Below, piece by piece: positions 31,403-38,410 of a DNA stretch of 64,000 nt. The DNA comes from GCA-002733465 sp039969155 (lineage in GTDB: Bacteria > Pseudomonadota > Gammaproteobacteria > Enterobacterales > Kangiellaceae). The translations under genes and the position numbers were made by a program. Location of the stretch: the NCBI GenBank assembly GCA_039969155.1, contig JBDVOJ010000038.1, forward strand, positions 78,548 to 142,547, read 5' to 3'. Position 1 is the first letter of the stretch. Each line of letters begins with the position of its first letter. The notes beneath the pieces are model-generated. The model worked only from the letters and a program-made list of their open reading frames with translations. It ran no database searches and was not told the origin of the DNA.

Positions 31403-32746
31403 ATGAGTAATAGTATTTCTGTTAAAAACTTAGTAGAACAGCTTGAGTCAAAAACTCAAGCTAGCATGAGCCGTAAAGTCAGCAGTAAAAAATCCTTAAG
31501 TTTTTTACAAAAATCGATTTTCACTCGTTTACAGGAATTAACATACGGAAGCCTCAAACTAGTCGATGGAGAAATCGAAAAACAGTTTACTGGAACCCAA
31601 ATGCCTGAGTTGGTTGCAGACATAGAAATCCTCAACCCACAGTTTTATTGGTATATTGCTCTAGGTGGCAGCTTAGGAGCGGGGGAAGCGTATATTAACG
31701 GTTATTGGAAGTCGAACGATCTTACTAAAGTGATTCAACTATTTGCTATTAATCAAAGTGTGATGGACTCGGTAGAGGGTGGCCTCGCGCGAGTGACCAC
31801 TCCTCTAAAAAAGATGTTTCATTGGCTAAACAAAAACACCCGCGATGGTAGCAAGAAAAATATCGTTGCACACTACGATCTAGGTAACCCATTCTTCTCT
31901 GAGTTTTTAGACCCTACTATGATGTATTCCTCTGGCATTTTTTACAAACCGACTGATTCGATGGAGACCGCATCCTACAACAAGCTAGACCGAATATGCC
32001 AGCGCTTGCGCTTGACCGAAGACGACCATTTAGTAGAAATCGGTACTGGCTGGGGTGGCTTTGCCATTTTCGCAGCCAAAAATTATGGTTGTCGAGTTAC
32101 AACCACAACCATTTCCGAAGAACAATTTGCTTTCGCTGAAAATAGAATAAAGCAAGAAGGCCTTCAGGACAAAATTACTTTACTTAAAAAAGACTATAGA
32201 GAACTTGAGGGCAAGTTCGATAAGCTTGTTTCAATCGAAATGATTGAGGCGGTTGGTCATCATTTCTTCGATACTTTTTTCAACAAGTGCAGCGAATTAC
32301 TAAAGCCAAATGGTGAAATGCTATTGCAAGCAATTACAATTGCTGATCAACGCTTTGAAAGCGCCAAAAAGGAAATTGATTATATAAAACGATATATTTT
32401 CCCTGGTAGCTGTATTCCTTCGGTCGACTCTATTAGTCGAAGCGTGACTAAATCAACCGACATGAGAGTTTTGAATTCCGAGGATATTGGGGTTCACTAT
32501 GCGATCACTTTACAGAAGTGGCGAGAACGATTCTTCGAGAATATTGAATCGATCAAGGCACAAGGATTTAGCGATGCCTTTATTAGAATGTGGGAGTTTT
32601 ACCTTTGCTACTGTGAAGGCGGTTTTAGGGAACGAGTGATCAGTGATGTGCAAATGCACTTAGTGAAGCCTGTCGCCAGAGTGCCAATGGATATAGAGCC
32701 ATTATCACATTCAGTAACTAGCTCATTAAGCAGCCCAGCGCGCTAG
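31403..32746 (+). CDS. Cfa-like SAM-dependent fatty acid methyltransferase
   Basis: A 447-residue cyclopropane-fatty-acid-synthase family enzyme that transfers a methyl(ene) from SAM to an unsaturated acyl chain on phospholipids. Motifs include HYDLGN (157-162), LDPTMMYSSGIFY (169-181), the SAM loop EIGTGWGG (212-219), SIEMIEAVGH, YIFPGSCIPS and WEFYLCYCEGGFRER. The position of the active-site Cys of E. coli Cfa (YSCAY) reads Ser (S177), so ring formation may not be the product. Methylation, as in the UfaM step of furan fatty acid synthesis, is an alternative. AGGA lies before the ATG, 5 bp after the DUF1365 stop. Confidence 0.9.
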   Translation: MSNSISVKNLVEQLESKTQASMSRKVSSKKSLSFLQKSIFTRLQELTYGSLKLVDGEIEKQFTGTQMPELVADIEILNPQFYWYIALGGSLGAGEAYINGYWKSNDLTKVIQLFAINQSVMDSVEGGLARVTTPLKKMFHWLNKNTRDGSKKNIVAHYDLGNPFFSEFLDPTMMYSSGIFYKPTDSMETASYNKLDRICQRLRLTEDDHLVEIGTGWGGFAIFAAKNYGCRVTTTTISEEQFAFAENRIKQEGLQDKITLLKKDYRELEGKFDKLVSIEMIEAVGHHFFDTFFNKCSELLKPNGEMLLQAITIADQRFESAKKEIDYIKRYIFPGSCIPSVDSISRSVTKSTDMRVLNSEDIGVHYAITLQKWRERFFENIESIKAQGFSDAFIRMWEFYLCYCEGGFRERVISDVQMHLVKPVARVPMDIEPLSHSVTSSLSSPAR

Positions 32747-32753
32747 GAGTTGG

Positions 32754-33296
32754 GTGATTAACACTCTCTTTCATATTATATTTTTCGAAGTCTGCTGGGC
32801 GCTATCGATAATTTACCATGACAGTGTTTTGTCGTGGCTGGTGATACCCTTGGTAGCGGTCTACCTCTTGGTAGAACGAAAATTTGAAAGGCCTCGGCCG
32901 AACGAGATGATTTTACGTTTGTCATTAATCGCAGTCGGCTTGTTAATGGAACTTTCGTTTCGCTACTTGGGCCTTTCTAACTACCCGTCTCCTGACTACC
33001 TTGTTCCTTCTTGGTTGTTTCTGGTTTGGCTAAGCTTCGGACTAACCTTCAGTGGTTGTTATCGCTGGTTAAGCCGTTATTCAATCTGGTATTCGGTACT
33101 ACTAGGTGCTGTATTTGGCCCCATAACCTATTGGATAGCAAGTCGAATTGCTCCTTTCGAAATATTAAAACCCATCGGCTTTACCATTATCAGTAGCGTC
33201 TTTTGGGGCGTATTGTATGGGGTTTCAATTAAACTTTCTAAACCCGCTTCTCAAGAGTCCCTGCAATTAATAGAGAATACTCTCAAGTCTAAATAG
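32754..33296 (+). CDS. DUF2878 family membrane protein
   Basis: A 180-residue polytopic inner-membrane protein with about six short TM helices, matching DUF2878 (FFEVCWALSIIYHDS, then GLLMELSFRYLGLSNYPSP, PSWLFLVWLSFGLTFSGCYRWL and GAVFGPITYW). Function is unknown; the family co-occurs with Cfa/DUF1365/DUF3833 genes. The start is GTG with AGGAG upstream, 7 bp after the Cfa-like gene. It is the last gene of the operon. It may anchor the soluble lipid-modifying enzymes or handle a lipid substrate, which is inference from context. Confidence 0.88.
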   Translation: MINTLFHIIFFEVCWALSIIYHDSVLSWLVIPLVAVYLLVERKFERPRPNEMILRLSLIAVGLLMELSFRYLGLSNYPSPDYLVPSWLFLVWLSFGLTFSGCYRWLSRYSIWYSVLLGAVFGPITYWIASRIAPFEILKPIGFTIISSVFWGVLYGVSIKLSKPASQESLQLIENTLKSK

Positions 33297-33471
33297 AAAA
33301 CGTCTAAGCGCTGCTTATTTGCTATTGACGTAACCGCCGAGGTTAACTTTGACGAATATGCTCGGTCATTTTCTCGATCAAAGTCAATTAAAAAAACATC
33401 GTTCTTAAAATTGTTAGATACATTAACTGTAAAAATGACCTATCTGAAAAACTAAAATAGAGTAGTTATTG

Positions 33472-33500
33472 TTAATTAGCACCTCTCTCAATGATATAAT
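33472..33500 (+). promoter_or_regulatory. candidate promoter of the S46 peptidase gene
   Basis: A perfect TATAAT (33495-33500) lies 17 bp after a poor -35 (TTAATT, 33472-33477). The rest of the 328-bp gap 33297-33624 is A+T-rich and holds no gene. The leader from here would be about 118 nt and contains a hairpin. Confidence 0.4.
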
Positions 33501-33559
33501 ATTTGGTAATATATCGTTCAACCAGGCTCACTCAACAGTATAAGTTGCAGAGATAATTG

Positions 33560-33591
33560 AAAAGAGACAAACGGGAAACGTTGCCTCTTTT
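33560..33591 (+). promoter_or_regulatory. hairpin plus T-run in the leader of the S46 peptidase gene
   Basis: AAAAGAG (33560-33566) pairs with CTCTTTT (33585-33591), and the inside continues with CAA/TTG and CG/CG pairs broken by single mismatches. The T-run directly after the stem gives it terminator character. It may be an attenuator in the peptidase leader, or the distant terminator of the preceding operon 264 bp upstream. Confidence 0.45.
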
Positions 33592-33624
33592 ATGACTTAC
33601 CAAAACTCAAAAAGAAGAGAACAA

Positions 33625-35790
33625 ATGAAAAAACTAATTACTCTATTTGTAACAGCTATATTTAGCGTTACGGCTATTGCCGACGAGGGAATGTGGCAAC
33701 CGCATCAATTACCTATTATCGCTAAGCAGTTGAAGAAAGCTGGTTTAAAACTAAACCCTAACGATTTGACTGATTTGACAGGCTTCCCAATGGGTGCAAT
33801 TGTTTCTTTAGGCGGCTGTACAGCATCATTTGTTTCCGATAAAGGATTGGTAGTCACCAATCATCATTGCGCTTACGGCTCTATTCAGTACAACTCAACA
33901 GAAGAAAACAATTTATTGGAACAAGGCTTTCTAGCCAAAAAATATGATCAGGAATTACAAGCGGCACCAGGAAGCCGCGTTTACGTGACTGAGAGCATCA
34001 CAGAAGTTACTAGGCAGATGAAGTCTGGTCTTAAAGATGATATGACGGGTAATCAACGTTATCAGCATATCGATTCGCAATCCAAGAAATTGGTGGCTGA
34101 ATGTGAAAGCGATAAAGCATACCGATGTTCTGTGGTTAATTTTCACGGTGGCTTAGAATATTACCTGTTCAAACAGCTCACAATTCGTGATGTCCGAATT
34201 GTTCACGCTCCGGCCAAAAGCATCGGAAAATACGGTGGTGATGTGGATAACTGGATGTGGCCACGCCACACTGGGGACTATGCTTTCTATCGCGCCTACG
34301 TCGGTAAAGATGGCAAGCCTGCTGACTACAGTGAAGACAATGTTCCTTATGAGCCGAAGCATCACTTAAAAGTCAATGCTAAAGGCGTTGATGATGGCGA
34401 TTACATTATGGTGTTAGGTTACCCTGGCAGCACCAACCGCTACCGTACTTCTGAAGAAGTGATTAACACTTTTACTAAGAGCTATCCTTTAACAAAAGAG
34501 CTAATGGGCTCGATGATCCAAGATATCAAAGATAACTCAGCCGTAGGAAGTGAAGCACGAATAAAGTACGAAAGTATGCTGGCAGGTCTTTCTAACTACG
34601 AAAAGAACAGGGGTAGCATGATGGAAAGCTACCAAAAAGGAACAACCGAAGAACGTAAAGTTAAACTGAACAAAGACCTACGTAAATGGGTTAAGGCAAA
34701 AAAATCACGACAACAACAATTCGGCAATTCTATTGAGAAATTGGACGAATTAGTCAAGCAATCGGAAAAAACAGCAAAGCGCGACACCTTGTTAGGTTAC
34801 ATTAACTATGCATCGCAGATGATGAGTACAGCTTCTCGCTTACATCGTCTAGCGGTTGAAAAACAAAAAGAAGATATGCAACGAGAACGCGGCTATCAAG
34901 AACGCGATATGAACCGCTTTACGCAAGGTATGAAACGTATCAACCGTCGCTATGACGCAAAAGTTGAAATGCCATTGGTCTTCAACCTAATGAATCGTTA
35001 TGCTCAGTTACCAAACGACCAACGAATAGCCGAAATTGATCGTTTCTTTAGCCTAGACGATGGTTACAACCCAGATAAGTTAAAATCAAAATTGGCCGAT
35101 ATGTATGAAAAAACCAATCTTAGTGATGAAGCAGTTCGTTTAGCTTGGATGGAAAAATCAGTTGAAGATTTTGAAAAAAGTAACGACCCTTTTATTCAAT
35201 ATGCGGTTAAAACTTTTGATGCCCGTCAAAAACTAGAAAAACAAGGTAAAGAGGAATCAGGGCAATTTAATGCCGTTCGGCCTAAATACATGCAAGCTAT
35301 CATTGCCTATAACAAATCAAAAAATCTACCTGTGTATGCCGATGCCAACAGTACGCTTCGAATCACTTACGGCAATGTAAAAGGTTACTCTCCGGCAGAT
35401 GGTATGCAGGCTATTCCTTTCACAACACTTGAAGGTATCACTGCAAAGGACACCGGTATTTGGCCATTCAACTCACCAAAGAAACAACTAGAGTTGATAG
35501 AGCAAAAGAAATACGGCAAGTACACTAAAAAATCATTAGGTTCCGTACCCGTAAATTATTTAGGTACATTAGATATTACTGGTGGAAACTCAGGCTCTCC
35601 AACTCTAAACAATAGAGCAGAATTAGTCGGTTTAGTGTTTGATGGAGTCTATGAAAGTATCATTGGCGACTGGGATTACGATTCTTCGCTCAACCGCTCA
35701 ATTCATGTTGATTCACGATATATGCTTTGGGTTATGGAGCATGTGGATGGCGCAGATAATCTGATTAAGGAAATGGATATTGTTCGATAG
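33625..35790 (+). CDS. S46 family dipeptidyl peptidase (DPP7-like)
   Basis: A 721-residue secreted serine peptidase that removes N-terminal dipeptides from oligopeptides in the periplasm. The start at 33625 gives a clean signal peptide (MKKLITLFVTAIFSVTAIA); the frame extends 11 codons upstream but would spoil it. Catalytic His lies in GLVVTNHHC, Asp in the GGDVDNWMWPRHTGDYAFYRAY block, and the nucleophile Ser in GGNSGSPTLN near residue 655. After it, GLVFDGVYES carries Gly where DPP11 enzymes have the acid-binding Arg, so specificity for hydrophobic P1 residues (DPP7 type) is inferred. Transcribed alone, with a terminator after it. Typical of peptide-feeding marine bacteria. Confidence 0.92.
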   Translation: MKKLITLFVTAIFSVTAIADEGMWQPHQLPIIAKQLKKAGLKLNPNDLTDLTGFPMGAIVSLGGCTASFVSDKGLVVTNHHCAYGSIQYNSTEENNLLEQGFLAKKYDQELQAAPGSRVYVTESITEVTRQMKSGLKDDMTGNQRYQHIDSQSKKLVAECESDKAYRCSVVNFHGGLEYYLFKQLTIRDVRIVHAPAKSIGKYGGDVDNWMWPRHTGDYAFYRAYVGKDGKPADYSEDNVPYEPKHHLKVNAKGVDDGDYIMVLGYPGSTNRYRTSEEVINTFTKSYPLTKELMGSMIQDIKDNSAVGSEARIKYESMLAGLSNYEKNRGSMMESYQKGTTEERKVKLNKDLRKWVKAKKSRQQQFGNSIEKLDELVKQSEKTAKRDTLLGYINYASQMMSTASRLHRLAVEKQKEDMQRERGYQERDMNRFTQGMKRINRRYDAKVEMPLVFNLMNRYAQLPNDQRIAEIDRFFSLDDGYNPDKLKSKLADMYEKTNLSDEAVRLAWMEKSVEDFEKSNDPFIQYAVKTFDARQKLEKQGKEESGQFNAVRPKYMQAIIAYNKSKNLPVYADANSTLRITYGNVKGYSPADGMQAIPFTTLEGITAKDTGIWPFNSPKKQLELIEQKKYGKYTKKSLGSVPVNYLGTLDITGGNSGSPTLNNRAELVGLVFDGVYESIIGDWDYDSSLNRSIHVDSRYMLWVMEHVDGADNLIKEMDIVR

Positions 35791-35816
35791 TTTGCTTATT
35801 AGTTAAATTGATTTTT

Positions 35817-35842
35817 AAAGCCCCTTATATGGGGCTTTTTTT
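35817..35842 (+). terminator. rho-independent terminator after the S46 peptidase gene
   Basis: Stem AAAGCCCC / GGGGCTTT with a 6-nt loop, followed by a run of T. It lies 27 bp after the peptidase stop. The A-run on its other side also makes it usable for the convergent dam gene. Confidence 0.88.
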
Positions 35843-35878
35843 GTGTTCAACAAGAACACCTTAAATATCAATCAAAGA

Positions 35879-36703
35879 CTATTTAACTCCACCATCATAA
35901 ATCGCTAGTAACTCTTTTGCATTACCTCGATTCGCTCCGTCTCGACTAATGAAACGCCTGACCGGAAACGATTCTATTTCCGCATCCTCATAGATCGAGC
36001 GAGTAATCGCATTGTCATGATTAGATATCACCACCTTCACGCCACGATTGGCTAAATGTTGTGCCCGATAAGCTAACTCAACTTGTTGATCATAGCTAAA
36101 TCCCTGTTGTGCGTAACTGGTGAAACTGGCGGTCGGTGAAAGCGGCACATAGGGTGGATCGCAATAGACCACATCACCTCGCCTAGAGCGATTCATTAGC
36201 GAGGTAAAATCGCCACAAACAAACTTGGCATTGCGCGAATGGGAAATAAAATGCAGCATTTCTTTTTCTGGAAAATAAGGCTTTTTATACCGACCAAAAG
36301 GCACGTTAAATCCACCCGATTTATTGTAACGACAGAGGCCATTGAATCCATGTCGGTTTAAATAGACGAACAACGCTGCACGTCGCCGGCCTGTAGCACC
36401 ATTATTAAACTCTAAACGAAAGGCAATATACTGAGACTGGTGATTATTTTCAGCAGTAAAAAAGCTTTGGCAGTATTTGATGAATTTACCGCGCTCTCTT
36501 TTGAGGTGCCCATAAAGATTGATTAAATCAGGGTTAATGTCACCAAGTAAGTACCGTTCAAACGCAAGGTTCAGAAATACTGCACCGGAACCAACAAACG
36601 GTTCGATTAACTTACTGCCTTTAACATGTGGTACAAGTTTATCGAGCACTCGATACTTGCCTCCCGCCCACTTCAAGAATGGTCGAGTGCGATCAATTTG
36701 CAT
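35879..36703 (-). CDS. dam: DNA adenine methylase Dam (GATC)
   Basis: A 274-residue SAM-dependent N6-adenine methyltransferase of the D12 class. FLKWAGGKYRVL and EPFVGSGAVFLN form the SAM site, GRYKKPYFP the target-recognition region and DPPYVPLS the catalytic motif. Length and motif order agree with E. coli Dam, which methylates GATC for mismatch repair and replication control. The ATG at 36703 was chosen; a TTG seven codons upstream is possible, and neither has a clear Shine-Dalgarno. The gene is isolated here, without the damX or aroB neighbours seen in enterics. GATC specificity is inferred from similarity. Confidence 0.9.
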   Translation of the reverse strand: MQIDRTRPFLKWAGGKYRVLDKLVPHVKGSKLIEPFVGSGAVFLNLAFERYLLGDINPDLINLYGHLKRERGKFIKYCQSFFTAENNHQSQYIAFRLEFNNGATGRRRAALFVYLNRHGFNGLCRYNKSGGFNVPFGRYKKPYFPEKEMLHFISHSRNAKFVCGDFTSLMNRSRRGDVVYCDPPYVPLSPTASFTSYAQQGFSYDQQVELAYRAQHLANRGVKVVISNHDNAITRSIYEDAEIESFPVRRFISRDGANRGNAKELLAIYDGGVK

Positions 36704-36823
36704 GATGGTATGAGGTTTCTTCAATCAAATAGAAACCGAATTCTACGGAATAAATGTGCAATAGGAAATGTTTTTAAGCAAAAATTCGATTTGAATAATA
36801 TTTAGAAGATAATTGTTTTAACG

Positions 36824-37783
36824 CTATACACGAAAAGAACGGGATGGGTTTTCCACGACATCAAGCGCACCGGAACCGGCAATTCGCTGATTGAGTTGTG
36901 CAGCTTGCCTTCTTGCTTGCACGGGATTCAAATTTAACTGATTTGCACTGCTATTACCCCTAAATGCTTCAGGGCTCGCTGATGACAGCTTGGCAATATC
37001 AGCATCCTCAGCCGTATTCAAAATAGTTTGCTCAGTATTTAAGTTTGAATTCGATGATGCGTTATCGGAAGTCAGCTTTGTGGAACCGTCTGTTGATGAC
37101 TTAAGTTCAGTATTCTCACTAAGCCGCTCACTGCGGGCTTCTTTCTGCTCTTGGGCTTCTTGTAATCGTTGTACATTTAGCTCAGCCCTTGCCTGATTTT
37201 CCGATGCTGCCGCTTGTGCTGCGACTCTCACATCTTGAGACGAGGGATTCGCTGGAGCCAAAGCGGCTCGTTGAACTTGCTCCAATTTTCGAATAGTCGC
37301 TTCTGGGTCGTTCGCTACTTTGGAAATATCAATCGAAACATCACCTGAGACAGCATAGCGTTTACCATCGGGACCAGTGGTGAAATTAAGGTTTGGGGCG
37401 CCCGCTAAAACTCCACCAACTGAAGCATGGGCCTGTTCATGCGCCCTAACTTCTCGATCACGATTTCTTAATTTTTGAATTTGGGCGAGTTCTTCCGCTT
37501 CGAGCTGCTCTTCACTATTCGATTGGTTAGAAGATTGACCGTTTTGTTGTTGCTGCGAAGATTCTTTCTCTTCGATAGATGGATCTTGCTCACCATTAGC
37601 ATCTAACGGCAACGAACCTTTGGGTTGCTCGTTAAACTCTGTGGAGTTTTTACTACGTGAACCTTCCGACGCCGATGGTGGTTGCGGAATTTTAGGCCGC
37701 TGTGCCGCTTCTGCCGCCACTGCTTCAGTGGGGACATTAGCGGTATTAACCGGAATGACTATTGGCGCCGAAGTGATTAACAT
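36824..37783 (-). CDS. putative metalloprotease, SprA-related family
   Basis: A 319-residue protein of the SprA-related family (CJM1_0395-type putative metalloproteases). A long, low-complexity N-terminus rich in Gln, Ser and Glu leads to the core EVRAHEQAHASVGG, whose HEQAH is an HExxH zinc motif. FTTGPDGKRYAVSGDVSIDI follows, then DPEATIRKLEQVQRAALAPANPSSQD, a block conserved in the family. The C-terminus is again disordered and Ala/Gln-rich. The ATG at 37783 was chosen so as not to overlap the preceding gene. Protease activity is predicted from the motif only. It lies 13 bp after a YjfB-like gene, so the two probably form a pair. Confidence 0.82.
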   Translation of the reverse strand: MLITSAPIVIPVNTANVPTEAVAAEAAQRPKIPQPPSASEGSRSKNSTEFNEQPKGSLPLDANGEQDPSIEEKESSQQQQNGQSSNQSNSEEQLEAEELAQIQKLRNRDREVRAHEQAHASVGGVLAGAPNLNFTTGPDGKRYAVSGDVSIDISKVANDPEATIRKLEQVQRAALAPANPSSQDVRVAAQAAASENQARAELNVQRLQEAQEQKEARSERLSENTELKSSTDGSTKLTSDNASSNSNLNTEQTILNTAEDADIAKLSSASPEAFRGNSSANQLNLNPVQARRQAAQLNQRIAGSGALDVVENPSRSFRV

Positions 37784-37796
37784 AACGAGTTTTTTA

Positions 37797-38045
37797 CTAA
37801 ACCTTAATGTCGATGATTGAGCCCAATACATCTGAGGCTGTTTGAATCACCTTAGCGTTAGCATTGGCATCAATTTCAGCCGTTTTAAGCTCTACCAAAG
37901 AATTGACTAACTGATTGTTCTGTTCAGTTTGCTCCGGCGTTCTGGCAGCCGACTGAGAGGCTATCTCGGTTGCAGCCTGAGTAGCTCTGGACTGAGCATT
38001 TTGAAAACCTTGCACACCGATACTCAGTGCGTCATTTATTTGCAT
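37797..38045 (-). CDS. YjfB-like putative motility protein
   Basis: An 82-residue, mostly helical protein (NDALSIGVQGFQNAQSRATQAATEIAS, then QLVNSLVELKTAEIDANANAKVIQTASDVLGSIIDIKV). The spacing of Asn and hydrophobic residues and the LVELK-x-NAKVI-T-LG-IID end resemble the YjfB/putative motility protein family and the terminal helices of flagellar rod proteins. AGGAG lies upstream of the ATG. No flagellar genes are in the window. It directly precedes the SprA-type metalloprotease gene. Confidence 0.75.
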   Translation of the reverse strand: MQINDALSIGVQGFQNAQSRATQAATEIASQSAARTPEQTEQNNQLVNSLVELKTAEIDANANAKVIQTASDVLGSIIDIKV

Positions 38046-38244
38046 ATTATTCTCCTAATTGATGGCATTTACGAGTCACCTAACGAGTCCTAACTCCGAT
38101 AGCCATCATACAAAGCATCATTAAACTGGTACTAGACAGTGTTTTATCGGCCAAATGTACAAAAAGTTTAGTAAATAGTAGCGTGAAGACCGCTAGATTA
38201 CTGAGAAAAAGTCCGCAGAATTGATTCTGGCGAGTTTAGATAAC

Positions 38245-38280
38245 AACCAGCAATAAAAAACACATTTTTAATTGCTGGTT
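38245..38280 (-). terminator. long hairpin, probable terminator of the M16 peptidase gene
   Basis: AACCAGCAAT (38245-38254) pairs perfectly with ATTGCTGGTT (38271-38280), and an A-run/T-run between them extends the stem with one bulge. It is about 130 bp after the M16 stop. No T-tail follows, so efficiency is uncertain. Confidence 0.45.
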
Positions 38281-38347
38281 GCAAGGTTGGAGTTAGAATT
38301 ACCCTTTTAGCTCGTCGTTTATTGCTTTATTTTAGCCCAAGCTGTCA

Positions 38348-38368
38348 GTCAGCCTGAAGACTGATCTA
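38348..38368 (+). repeat. REP-like dispersed palindromic word, copy 1
   Basis: GTCAGCCTGAAGACTGATCTA. The word GTCAG-CCTGAAGA-CTGA(C/T)CTA occurs again at 55127-55150 and 57187-57210, always between genes. The GTCAG/CTGAC arms make a short stem in the two other copies; this copy has one arm mismatch. Confidence 0.6.
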
Positions 38369-38410
38369 TTTTTTAAATTTAGAAACGAGTAATTCAAAAC
38401 TTATTTTCAG

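Larger units (their letters stand above)
38046..38410. other. 365-bp intergenic region without a gene
   Basis: It separates the YjfB-like and M16 peptidase genes, both on the minus strand. I find no coding frame. It holds a strong hairpin (38245-38280) and one copy of the dispersed REP-like word (38348-38368). Confidence 0.65.

Noticed and set aside
33592..33624. Upstream ATG of the S46 peptidase frame
   Set aside because: It directly follows the leader hairpin, has no ribosome-binding site and would put 11 polar residues before the signal peptide.
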